Positions 24,860 through 35,222 of a stretch of DNA of 64,000 nucleotides are shown here, piece by piece. This DNA comes from Warburgia ugandensis. Taxonomy: Eukaryota > Streptophyta > Magnoliopsida > Canellales > Canellaceae. Where the stretch lies: positions 62,911,495 through 62,975,494 of the forward strand of contig CP141127.1 of the NCBI GenBank assembly GCA_035236585.1. Direction: 5' to 3'. The translations under genes were made by a program, and so were the position numbers. Positions within the stretch are counted from its first letter, which is position 1; every line of letters begins with the position of its first letter. Under the pieces are notes generated by a model that worked only from the letters and a program-made list of their open reading frames with translations, was not told where the DNA came from and searched no databases.

Positions 24860-27297
24860 TGTAACATTTACTAATTAATATATTAAGAAAATTTGATTTT
24901 TTGAAATAAAGAAAAAATAAAATAAAATGAAAAATGAAGCATATAAGGTAAGGAAGAGAGAGAGAGAGAGTGCTCAAAATGCACTCTCCTCTGTCTCAAA
25001 TTCTCTCTGCTTCACGTGGATAGTCACGCACCATGGTGAAGGATTTCTCCACCCTTGAACAGCGAGGACCAAGGTAGGATCACTCTACCCTTCTCTTTGG
25101 TTTAAATTTTAAGGCTTATACACTTGTAAACGGTGAAAAACGGCGTGAACATGTAGTTTTTGTAAAAATTCATGCTTTACTATTTTTCACTAAAAAATTT
25201 GATGAGACGGTGTTAGATTAAGATCTGGACTATTCATATTGAGTATGATAAGGAGAGGAAAGGACCATGAAATTTCGTGATGATCAGATGGCTAGGGACA
25301 CTAGAAAACCCAAAAAATCGTATTATGGGAGTTTTGAAAACGAGATAAAAATCATGAAAAAGTGATAGATTTAAGAGGAATTTGTGAAAATTGAGGGTGA
25401 AAATAAAATGTACGTGAAAAACTGGACTCAGAGGTGTAAATATCACAAAAAACAGAGCACCTGGGGTCGCCGGTGACCGGAACGGGAAGAAGTTGCATGG
25501 ACGAGGGAGTGCCACGCGGTGCAACGAGCGCGAGCCATGCAGTGCAGCTAGAACACGCCACGCGCACTGCACTCCTAATGCGTGCCACGCGCAGAGCATG
25601 TCCATAGACGCGTGAGCCCATTTTCTGGATTTTTGGTATTTTTGACACTTTATTCATTTAAAATATGATTTTAGGAGCTACAGAGGTCCAAATCACGATC
25701 CGAAAGAGGCGTTGTGATCTTCTCAACAAGGCGAACCTAGATTTAAGATGAAAATTTAGTTTGGAGTAGCTTTTGAATATCAAAACTACTAAACACTATT
25801 AAATGACTTAGATTAAGCCAATTAATGGATGATCAGGCTTTAGATTCTGGTAATTGTGGTTTACTAAATGAAGTAGAAAATATAGGGATCATGGAGATAA
25901 TGAGAGGCCTAACAATGAATAATGATTTGTGGCATGACAGGTACATCAGGGCATACACCTTGATATCGTTTACACGTTTGGTTGGGATAGTGCGATACTG
26001 AGGTAGATGATTTCATTCACAATTTTTTCATGATTCTCAAATGGTGATTTAAGTTTTTGAGGCATGTGATTTATGCCTTACCATAGGCATGAGATTGATT
26101 TCAGCATGTAGCTTCTCATGTGCATGCTATCTTTCTGGTGGTTATTGCATGCACTGTTCTTGATAATCTTTCGTGATATTCACTTGATTGTTAGTCTTCT
26201 TGACATGTGGGAGTCGCTCTGACTTGATATTTGAAACTATTGATCCTCTGGTAGGATACAATTCTTCACCCCGTGAGTGCTTGAGTGCTGAGTGCCCGTG
26301 AGGGTGAAAGGGTGAAAGCTGGTGTGTAACGCGACTTTTCGTGAGTGCCTGAGTGCCATGAGTGTGAAAGGGTGAAAGCGAAAGTGGTGCACTTCGTTTC
26401 CATGAGTGCCTAAGTGCCCGTGAGGGTGCAAGGGTGAAAGCGGATGGTACAGAGAGCTGACCCCACATTGCGATGAGTGTACGTGAGACACTCACAGGGC
26501 TTAACTGTGTGTGATGTTTGATACTTTTGACATGCATTCATGTGTTTCTAGATTTTCTTGGATTGTGCATATACTGATATCATGGTTGATGATATCTTAT
26601 TTATTGCATGGACTTGGTATGTCCTTCATCGTGTGATTTAAGGCTTTATATTATGTTTGATCATTTTATGATCTTTATGCCTTGCACCATGTGCTTTGTT
26701 TTTATTGAGTTACTTTGAATGTATATCACCTGCACAAGTATGGCTTGCTAAGGCATTGCTTTGTTTTGCAATGCCTCAGAATCAGAGCTTGACAGTCAAA
26801 AGGGGAAGAAGGTGCACTAGAGTGGAGCTGGACGAGGGCTTGAGGATAGATACTGTCAAATACAGAGACAGAGTTGTGTACTTTTGTTATACTGGTATTG
26901 GATTTTTGGCATTCTCCTTAGTCGTTGTATATATTGATAGATTAGACCCATATCATTGTATAGTGGTTATATGTTTATACATGGATGACGTGGTGATCTT
27001 GGACAGACCTTGGAGCTTTGGAACTTTCACTATTATGTATCTTTATAGTTGCAAAAATTTCACTGTGGTTTTAATTTGTGAGCATGATCAAATTGTTTAC
27101 TTTTAGTTCTGTTCTTTAGTGTGGTTTTGAGGTGAAATGACCCTCGGGGTTTTCTTAAATGGTTTTTTTTTTTTACGCTGCGAAAAGTTTTAAATTATGA
27201 GTTTTATCTTCTAGGATCCCATCTATTTTCTAGCAATAAACTATTATTATTGTTGTATAAATATGGGAAACAATTTGTTAAAACCCGGGGTGTCATA
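24860..27297 (+). mobile_element. Element B 5' LTR
   Basis: 2438 bp, starting TGTAACATTTAC and ending GGGGTGTCATA. Both this LTR and the 3' LTR end in TA where CA is usual. By eye the match to the 3' LTR is good along most of its length, but it is poor around 25210-25310 and in the GC-rich island 25463-25622, where length and sequence differ. A GA run lies near 24957-24970 and a three-unit minisatellite at 26262-26450. Confidence 0.9.
26262..26450 (+). repeat. Three-unit minisatellite inside element B 5' LTR
   Basis: About 60 bp units built around GTGAGTGCCTGAGTGCC and GTGAAAGGGTGAAAGC. The middle unit reads CCATGAGTG where others read CCCGTGAGGG. The same array is in the 3' LTR at 34029-34204, with slightly different unit ends. 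Position in the LTR suggests an enhancer-like repeat, but function is not shown. Confidence 0.8.
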
Positions 27298-27300
27298 GTT

Positions 27301-27936
27301 TGGTATTAGTGCTGGACCCCGACCCCGTGTGGAGGCTAACCCCACATGTGGACGCGTGGCCCCTGAGGAGGGGAGAGGTGAACCATTGCCAAGATGGTTT
27401 GAGGGGGAGGTCCCCAACATAATTTGAGGGACGGGAGGGATTGAGAGTTTAGTCCCACATTGCTAGGGAGAGAGTTCCTAGGCTATTGATAAGCGTCCTA
27501 AAGACTCTACCTTGCAATTAGGCCTTTTCCCGCGTGAGGAAAGAACAAAACCTTGAGGGCCATTGGCCCAAAGCAGACAATATAATTGCAAGGCATGGGC
27601 CCTTTGGGGGTGTTGCAGTGGTATCAAAGAGGGACCCTAACCCGGTGTGGAGGCTAACCCCACGTGTGGATGCGTGGCCCCTGAGGAGGGGAGAGGTGAA
27701 CCATCGCCGAGATGGTTTGAGGGGGAGGTCCCCAACATAATTTGAGGGACGGGAGGGACTAAGAGTTTAGTCCCACATAGCTAGGGAGAGAGTTCTTGGG
27801 CTATTGATAAGGGTCCTGAAGACTCTACCTTGCAATTAGGCCTTTTCCGGCGTGAGGGAAGAACAAAACCGTGAGCACCATTGGCCCAAAGTGAACAATA
27901 TAATTGCAAGGCATAGGCCCTTTGGGGGCTTTACAG
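27301..27936 (+). mobile_element. Two tandem 318 bp units resembling a TRIM retrotransposon dimer
   Basis: TGG of a primer-site-like motif occurs at 27301, 27619 and 27937, exactly 318 bp apart. Each unit contains a 142-143 bp internal part (GTGTGGAGGCTAACCCCA...), a purine tract GGGACGGGAGGGA and a 176 bp LTR-like part (27442-27617 starting TGAGAGTTTAGTCCCACAT and ending TGTTGCA; 27760-27935 ending TTTACA). The phrases GTCCCACAT, GGCCCAAAGC-GACAATAT and GGGCCCTTTGGGGG before TGGTATCA are typical of plant TRIMs. The array therefore reads internal-LTR-internal-LTR, spliced between the element B LTR and its gag leader exactly at primer sites. Confidence 0.82.
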
Positions 27937-28065
27937 TGGTATTAGAGCTTAGGCGTATTCCATCATCACCACTCTAAGGGTCTAATTAGCATGATAGCCA
28001 ATTTGTTGTTGGCTTTGACTGAGAAACGAGAAATGCTTATACCATGGGTTATGTGTTTTTATCAG

Positions 28066-29311
28066 ATGGCTCCTCGACGAAGGACTAGGTCTACCCCCGC
28101 TCCACCAGTTGCCACCCCTATCACTCCTACCACTACACCAGAGCAAAGGTGACAGGAGGCAGACATTGCGGCCCGCATAGTTGAGAACCTCTTACCACTT
28201 CTTACAGAGCATATTTTGAGGCAGGTTCGGGCGAAGGTGCAGGCCTTGCACCTTGTCCACCTGATGGCGACTGCAGCAGTCCCAGAGGACTCTGTAGCAT
28301 AGTCGTCCCATGTAGCATCGATGGCGCCCACACATGTAGTTGCAGAGGGAGGATCCTCAAGCGTGTGTGTTCCACCAGCTAAGCAGCTCGAGAGGTTTCG
28401 GAGGATGGTTCCTAGCTTCCATGGGGAAGGAGAGCCAGCAGTAGTAGAGAGATGGCTATTTAAGGTAGAGAAGGCCTTTAACGAGGATGGAGATTGCACT
28501 TGAGGATCAGGTTAGATTGGCTTCATACTTGTTGGTCGGAGAAACCGGGTTTTGGTGGAAGACCCAGCAGCAAATACGTGCCCCATCTTCAGCGCCATTC
28601 TCCTGGTAGGATTTTCAGAGGATATTTGATGCACAATATTTCCCTCCTCATGCTCTGCATGCCATGAAGAGGGAGTTCTCCGCATTGACATAGGGGAGCC
28701 TTATGGTTCAGTAGTACTTGACCCAATTTACTAGGCTGTGCAAATTTGCAGCTACCCCTTTTTTCTTAGAGGAAGAGGCAGTAGATAGATTCATCAATGT
28801 GATGGTGCCACAGTTGAGGCACGAAGTACTGATAGCATACCCGACTACTATGACACAGGCGGCAGATAGGGCTGTGATGCTTGAGAGGGATTCGAGACGG
28901 AGTAGAGGAGAGGTGAGTCAACCCTTCAAGGGCAAGAGACCCTTTGCATCCACACCATCTCAGGGAGGACATGATTCGCAGTACCCTCCTAGACAGAGGA
29001 GAGATCACGGTCGGAGAGTGTGCCCTCTTTGTAAGGGCCGACACGTGGGGCAATTGTGCCCAGGACAGGGCCATCAGCATCAGGGCCCACAATAGCCCCA
29101 TCAGTATCAGCAGCAGCAGCGACAACAAACTTTTTGGTCAAGCGAGCCATTTAGGTGTTATGGCTGTGGCAAGATGGGGCACATGATGAGATAGTGCTCA
29201 AGAGGTTTGGGAGACAGGCTACTGAGGACTGATGCCACCGCAGAGGTAGCGCTATGCAGTCAGGGCCGCGTCTTTGCCGTCACTTCAGGGCAGGCACAGG
29301 CCTCGAACTAG
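28066..29311 (+). pseudogene. gag: gag pseudogene, element B
   Basis: It starts MAPRRRTRSTPAPP at 28066. The first ~420 bp are in one frame with two stops; from about 28487 the capsid continues in the next frame (QVRLASYLLVGETGFWW, FDAQYFPPHALHAMKREF, YLTQFTRLCKFA, then ALLIAYPT-like tail). A basic linker follows and then the zinc knuckle CYGCGKMGHMMR-stop-C near 29157-29198, i.e. C-x2-C-x4-H-x4-C with a stop just before the last cysteine. Most stops look like CAG to TAG or CGA to TGA changes. Protease follows in the same frame. Confidence 0.87.
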
Positions 29312-29830
29312 GTGGTGGAAGGTACTTTTCTGGTAGCTGATAGACATGCCAGAGTTCTTTTTGATTCGGGGTCTACTCATTCATTTATTGCATGTACATT
29401 TGCATCATGCCTTGACTTGCCTACGTGTAAGCTAGCATTCGAGTTAGATGTGTCGATGCCATCAGGAGAGACAGTGGAGGCTACTGAGTACCTTGAGAGG
29501 GTATCAGTGGAGATATCAAGTATGAGGATGGATGGCGACCTCATTTTATTAGACATGATGGATTTTGATGTAATCTTGGGGATGGATTGGTTAGCGATGT
29601 TTTGGGTTACTATAGACTGCTGCAAGAAGCAGATTATGTGTAGTGTACCGGGTCGACCAGTGGTTGTAGTCCAAAGCAGGAGGAGTTATAGTGGCTCTTG
29701 TATGATTTCTGCCATGAGAGCAGCTCGACGCTATGCTTGAGGTTGTCGAGTGTTTTTGGCTTGTGTCACGACGACTAACAGGAAGCAGCCAGGGATTGAG
29801 GAGATTAACGTAGTGTGAGATTTTGTTGAT
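29312..29830 (+). pseudogene. Aspartic protease domain, element B pol
   Basis: The active-site motif VLFDSGSTHSFIA is intact near 29355, as is the second motif DFDVILGMDWLAMF near 29565. It is open from 29312 to a TGA at 29738-29740 and carries another TGA near 29817. It keeps the residues that copy 1 of family A has lost. It is part of one polyprotein with RT and is in the same frame. Confidence 0.87.
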
Positions 29831-30640
29831 GTATTCCCAGACTAGTTGCCAGAACTACCTCCACCCAGGGAGATTGATTTTACCATAGACTTGGTGCCAG
29901 GTACACCGCCTATATCTAAGGCGCCTTATAGGATGGCCCCTGTAGAGTTAAGAGAGCTCCAGGTGCAGCTACAAGAGCTTCTGGATAAGAGTTTTATTAG
30001 GCCGAGTGGGTCTCCTTGGGGAGTACCAGTCCTCTTCGTTAAGAAGAAGGATGGATCATTGAGGCTGTGGATGGACTACTGGTTACTGAACAGTGTTACT
30101 GTAAAGAATTGGTACCCTCTACCACGTATTGACGACTTGTTTGATCAATTGCAGTCGGCACAGGTGTTCTCTAAGATTGGCTTGCACTCAGGCTATCACC
30201 AGTTGAGGATTAGGGAGGAGGATATCCCTAAGACTGCATTCAGGAGTCGATAAGGCCATTACAAGTTTTTGGTGATGCCTTTTGGGCTAATGAATGCACC
30301 GGTAGTGTTCATGGATTTGATGAACAGGGTATTCTAAGCTTATTTGGATAAGTTCATGATTGTCTTTGTGGATGATATCCTGATCTATTCTCCTAACCAT
30401 AGGGCCCACATGGAGCATCTTCGCATTATGTTGGACACACTTCGCCGTCATCGCTTATATGAGAAGCTTAGTAAGTGTGAATTTTGGTTAGGACATGTGC
30501 AGTTTTTGGGGCATGTGGTGTCCAAGGATGGTGTGGCCGTAGATCCGGCTAAGGTGGAGGCAGTTTTGCATTGGGAGATGCCTACGACGGTGACAGAGGT
30601 TCGTAGTTTCCTCAGTTTAGATGGTTACTATCAATGACTC
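29831..30640 (+). pseudogene. Reverse transcriptase domain, element B pol
   Basis: Blocks in order: [55 protein letters not shown] (usually R/CIDYRELN; the Arg to Trp changes fit C to T decay), [27 protein letters not shown] (first catalytic Asp position changed to Gly), MPFGLMNAPVVFMDLMN and the catalytic box VFVDDILIYS near 30370. Stops at 30251-30253 and 30335-30337, and TGA at 30635-30637, break it. All are in one frame. Confidence 0.9.
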
Positions 30641-31200
30641 ATTGAGGGGTTCTCGAAGATTGCCTTGCTCATGACCACTTTGACTAAGAAGGACACCAGG
30701 TTTGTTTGGACTGATGCTTGTGAGGATTACTTCCAGGAGCTCAAGCGGAGGTTGACTTCTGCACCAGTACTTACCCTACCTTCAGGATCAGGTGGTTACG
30801 TGGTGTTTTGTGATGCATTAGGCAGAGGTCTAGGAGTGGTGCTGATACAGCATGGGAAGGTCATTGCTTATGCGTTGAGATAGTTGAAGACACAAAAGGT
30901 GAATTATCTGACACATGATCTTGAGTTGGCAGCAGTGGTGTTTGCTTTGAAGTCCTAGAAACACTATTTATATGACGAGAATTTTGAGGCATACACTAAC
31001 CACAAGAGCCTCAAGTATTTCTTCACTCAGAGCGATCTGAACATGAGCCAGAGGAGATGGATGGAGTACCTCAAGGACTTCGACTTTACGATACAGTACC
31101 ACCTAGGGAAAGCTAACGTCGTAGCTGATGCCTTGAGTAGGAAGTCGAGAGTGATGCTTGCTAACCTCTCGGCTCGATCCAAGTTTCTTAATAGGATCCT
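30641..31200 (+). pseudogene. RNase H domain, element B pol
   Basis: FVWTDACEDYFQELK links RT to RNase H. Motifs: VVFCDALGRGLGVVL (first Asp), [13 protein letters not shown] (Glu) and [13 protein letters not shown], where the usual Asp of TDHKSL is Asn. The domain ends [11 protein letters not shown]. Stops after YALR (30881-30883), at KS-stop (30956-30958) and at 31201 each fit a single G:C to A:T change from Gln or Trp codons. Confidence 0.88.
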
Positions 31201-32008
31201 TTAGGCACAGGTGAGCGATGCTGAGACATAGAACATGGCCGATAAGGCCAACTTTTCTAGAGGGCTCGATGGAGGTGTCAGGTATAGGGGCAGGACCTTA
31301 GACGACACTTTTGGTGGAATGGGATGAAGAGGGATATTGCTGACTGCATAGCATGATGCTTGACCTGTCAGCAGGTCAAGGTGGAGCATCAACTACCAGC
31401 TGGGTTATTACAGACTTTAGATCTTCCAGAGTGGAAGTGGGACCACCTCACTATGGATTTTATAGTGGGCTTTGCCAAGGATGACCAGTGGGCACGACAT
31501 GATATTGGTCATAGTGGACTGATTGACAAAGTCAGCCCATTTCCTCCCTATTAGATAGACTCAAACTGTGGATAGCTTGGCAAAGCTATATGTCAGGGAG
31601 ATTGTGAGCCTTCATGGAGTACCATTGACGATTATCTCAGATCGAGACACACGGTTTACCTCAAAGTACTGGCAGAGTGTACAGGAGGCTCTAGGGTAGA
31701 GGTTGAGATTCAGTACAGCTTTCCACCCCCAGACTGATGGTCAGACTGAGAGGACCATCTTGACCGTGGAGGATATGTTGAGGGCTTGTGTCATGGATTG
31801 GAGAGGTAGTTGGGATGAGCATTTGTCACTCATGGAGTTTGCGTATAATAATAGCTATCATGCGAGCATTGGCATGACGCCTTATGAGGCACTGTATGGC
31901 AGACCATGTAGGTCTCCTTTGTGTTGGAGTGATGTAGGAGAGAGACATATCGTGAGGTCAGAGTTGGTTGAGCAGTGTGCAGAGAAAGTCCAACTCATTT
32001 GGAAATGA
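31201..32008 (+). pseudogene. Integrase domain, element B pol
   Basis: The N-terminal zinc region is damaged by stops and at least one frameshift between 31200 and 31500, where part of the domain ([19 protein letters not shown]) reads in another frame. The original frame resumes before SAHFLPIR near 31535. Catalytic core blocks are SDRDTRFTSKYW near 31645 and the HPQTDGQTERTI / VEDMLRACV block near 31725-31790. SYHASIGMTPYEALYGRPC follows. A stop at 32006-32008 precedes the C-terminal part. Confidence 0.88.
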
Positions 32009-32494
32009 TTACTTGCAGCCCATAGTCACCAAAAGAGCTATGCGAATAGGAGATGGAAGGACTTGGAGTTCGAGGTCGGAGAGCATGTATTTTTGAGAGT
32101 TTCCCCTATGAAGGGTGTGATGAGGCTTGGTGTAAAGGGGAAACTCAGTCCCAGATACATTGGTCCTTTTGAGATCTTGCACAGAGTCGGACCAGTTGCA
32201 TACCAGTTAGCCCTACCCCCACAGCTAGCTGGAGTACATGACAATTTTCATATCTCTATGCTGAGGAAGTACATACCAGACCCATGCCACGTGCTAGAGC
32301 AGATACCACCAGAGGTACGGCCTGAAATGACATTCGAGGAGCGCCCCATATAGATCTTGGATAGCAAGATCCAAGAGTTGAGGACTAAGACCATTCCCTT
32401 GGTCAAAGTCCTCTGGCAACATCACTCGGCACAGGAGGCTACTTGGGAGTTGGAGGATGAGATGAGGCATACCCACCCAGAGCTCTTCTCGTGA
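32009..32494 (+). pseudogene. Integrase C-terminus and chromodomain-like tail, element B pol
   Basis: FEVGEHVFLRVSPMKGVMRL and the GPF/Y motif YIGPFEILHRVGPVAYQLAL are followed by FHISMLRKYIPDP and a stop at 32351-32353 (CAG to TAG). The tail [23 protein letters not shown] and ATWELEDEMRHTHPELFS then runs to the natural stop at 32492-32494. It keeps the tryptophan that family A copy 1 lacks. Tekay/Del-like chromovirus assignment rests on this layout. Confidence 0.85.
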
Positions 32495-32532
32495 GGTATG
32501 CATATTTTAAATTTTGAGGACGAAATTTTCTA

Positions 32533-32546
32533 TAAGGTGGGTAGGA
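32533..32546 (+). other. Polypurine tract of element B
   Basis: The purine-rich AAGGTGGGTAGGA (32534-32546) directly before the 3' LTR start TGTAACATTTAC. Two thymines interrupt it, so it is weaker than the family A tract. Confidence 0.65.
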
Positions 32547-35048
32547 TGTAACATTTACTAATTAATAGATTAGTTGATTTTTCAAAATAAAGAAAAAATA
32601 AAATAAAACAAAAAATGAAGCATATAAGGGAAGGAAGAGAGAGAGAGAGAGAGAGAGAGTGCTCAAAACGCACTCTCCTCCCTCTCAAATTCTCTCTGCT
32701 TCATGTGGACAATCATGCACCGTGGCGAAGGATTTATCCACCCTTGAACAGCCGAGAATGAGGTAGGATCACTCCACCCTTCTCTTTGCATTAAATTTTA
32801 AGGCTTATTTACTTGTAAACAGCGAAAAACGGCGTGAACATGTAGTTCTTGTAAAAATTCATGCTTTACTGTTTTTCACTAAAAAATTTGATGAGATGGT
32901 GTCAGATTTGATGAGACAGGACTCATCAAATTTCATGACAATCAAACGGCTAAGGATGCCAAAAAACCCAAAAAACTATATTATGGGAGTTTTTGAAAAT
33001 GAGACAAAAATCCTGAAAAAATGATAAATTTAGGAGGAATTTGTGAAAATGGAGGGTGAAAATGAAATGTATGCGAAAAACTGGACTCATAGGTGTAAAA
33101 GTCACAAAAAACGGAGCACCTAGGGTTGCTGGCGATGGCGAACCAGTCTGATTGTCGTCTCCGGCAACGACGACTGGAACGGGAAGAAATTGCACAGATG
33201 AGGGAGTGCCACGGGACGCAACGAGCACGCCACACGGTGCGGTTAGAACACGTGAAGCGCGGTGCTTCGAACACATGCCACACACTATTTCCGTCCCCCA
33301 CATGCATAGCGCATCCATAGACGTGCGCCACATGTGTACGCTTGTGCAAATGGCACACGCTGTACATGCGCAGGCCCATTTTCTAGAATTTTGGTATTTT
33401 TGACCCTTTATTCATTTAAAACATGATTTTATGAGCTACAGAGGTCCAAATCACGATCCGAAAGAGGCGTTGTGATCATCTCAACAAGGTGGACCTAGAT
33501 TTGAGATAAAAATCTAGTTTGGAGTAGCTTTTGAATAGTGAAACTACTAAACACTATTAAATTACTTAGATTAAGTCGATTAATGGATGATCAGGCTTTA
33601 GATTCTGGTAACTGTGGTTTACTAAATGAAGTAGAAAATATAGGGATCATGGAGATAATGAGAGGCCTAACAATGAATAATGATTTGTGGCATGACAGCT
33701 ACATCAGGACATACACCTTGATATCGTTTACACGTTTGGTTGGGATAGTGCGATACCGAGGTAGATGATTTCATTCACAATTTTTCCATGATTCTCAAAT
33801 GGTGATTTGAGTTTTTGAGGCATGTGATTTATGCCTTACCATATGCATGAGATTGATTTCAACATGTAGCTTCTCATGTGCGTGTTATCTTTCTAGTGGT
33901 TATTGTATGCACTGTTCTTGATAATGTTTTATGATATTCACTTGATTGTTGGTCTTCTTGACATGTGGTAGTCGCTCTGACTTGATATTTGAAACTATTG
34001 ATCCTGTGGTAGGATGCAATTCTTTACCTTGTGAGTGCCTGAGTGCCCGTGAGGGTGAAAGGGTGAAAGCGGGTGTGTAACGCGACTTTTCGTGATTGCC
34101 TGAGTGCCGTGAGGGTGAAAGGGTGAAAGCAAAAGTGGTGCAGGTCGTTTTCGTGAGTGCCTAAGTACCCGTGAGGGTGCAAGGGTGAAAGGGTGAAAGC
34201 GAATGGTACAGAGAGCTAACCCCATATTGCCGTGAGTGTACGTGAGACACTCATAGGGCTTGACTATGTATGATATTTGATACTTTTGACATGCATTCAT
34301 GTGTTTTTAGATTTTCTTGGATTGTGCATGTCCTGATATCATGGTTGATGATATCTTATTTATTGCATGGACTTGGTATGTCCTTCATCGTGTGATTTAA
34401 GGCTTTATATTATGTTTGATCATTTTATGATCTTTATGCCATGTGCTTTGTTTTTATTGGGTTACTTTGAATGTATATTACATGCACAAGCATGGCTTGC
34501 TAAGGCATTGCTTTGTTTTGCAATGCCTCAAAATCAGAGCGCGATAGTCAGAAAGGGAAGAAGGTGGACTAGAGGGGAGCTAGACAGGGGCTTGAGGACA
34601 GATACTGTTAGATACAAAGACAGAGTTGTGTACTTTTGTTAGACTAGTATTGACTTTTTGGCATTCTCTTTGGTCATTGTATATATTGATAGATTAGACC
34701 CATATCACTGTATAGTGGTTATATGTTTATACATGGATGACGTGGTGATCTTGGATAGACCCTAGAGCTTTGGAACTTTCACTATTATGTATCTTTACAG
34801 TTGTAAAAATTTCATTGTGGTTTTAATTTGTGAGCATGCTCAAAATATTTACTTTTGGTTTTGTTCTTCATTGTGGTTTTGAGGTGAAATGACCCTCGGG
34901 GTTTTCTTAAATGGTATTTTTCTTGAAGCTGCGAAAAGTTTTAAATTATGAGTTTTATCGTCTGGGATCCCATCTATTTTCTAGCAATAAACTATTATTA
35001 TTTTCATATAAATATGGGAAACAGTTTGTTAAAACTTGGGGTGTCATA
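32547..35048 (+). mobile_element. Element B 3' LTR
   Basis: 2502 bp, TGTAACATTTAC to GGGGTGTCATA, followed by the target duplication AATAT. Compared by eye with the 5' LTR, it has a longer GA run (32637-32660), a shorter, differently arranged 32888-32955 and a GC-rich island 33118-33377 that is about 100 bp longer and hard to align. The rest aligns easily. Confidence 0.9.
34029..34204 (+). repeat. Three-unit minisatellite inside element B 3' LTR
   Basis: Counterpart of 26262-26450, with units of about 60 bp around GTGAGTGCCTGAGTGCC and GAGGGTGAAAGGGTGAAAGC. The last unit has an extra GGGTGAAA repeat compared with the 5' LTR. Confidence 0.8.
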
Positions 35049-35222
35049 AATATTGATAGAAATCTTGGGTTATGAGCAGATGCCACGAAAGAGAGTCACA
35101 AGGCAGACAACTCAAAATACTTTAGAAGACAATATAGAGAGATTAACCATAAATAATGTGGAAGATATGGCTGACAGCTCAAAATACTCCAAAAGACAAT
35201 ACGGAGAAATAGTTGTATAGAA
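35049..35222 (+). pseudogene. gag: gag start of family A copy 3 (fragment)
   Basis: It resumes the leader cut at 24859 and shows the family A gag start MPRKRVTRQTTQNTLEDN at 35080, matching 8331. After about 90 bp it repeats itself (GACAGCTCAAAATACTCC echoing GACAACTCAAAATACTTT). It then jumps back to leader-like sequence GAAATAGTTGTATAGAA before unrelated DNA begins. Only the first ~45 codons remain. Confidence 0.75.

Larger units (their letters stand above)
24860..35048 (+). mobile_element. Element B: complete, inactive Ty3/gypsy chromovirus
   Basis: The element is bounded by a 5 bp target duplication AATAT (24855-24859 and 35049-35053). It has a 5' LTR 24860-27297, an unusual double 318 bp leader 27301-27936, a gag-pol pseudogene about 28066-32494, a polypurine tract near 32533-32546 and a 3' LTR 32547-35048. 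Order protease-RT-RNase H-integrase-chromodomain tail marks Ty3/gypsy, Tekay/Del-like. Its internal coding part is more GC-rich than its surroundings. It inserted into the leader of the third family A copy, so it is younger than that copy. Confidence 0.92.

Noticed and set aside
27534..27740. Small ORF across the 318 bp units
   Set aside because: It spans the LTR-internal border of the TRIM-like repeat and has no recognisable protein motif.
28062..29128. Reverse-strand ORFs opposite element B gag (28062-28499, 28766-29128)
   Set aside because: Shadows of the forward gag reading; no motifs of their own.
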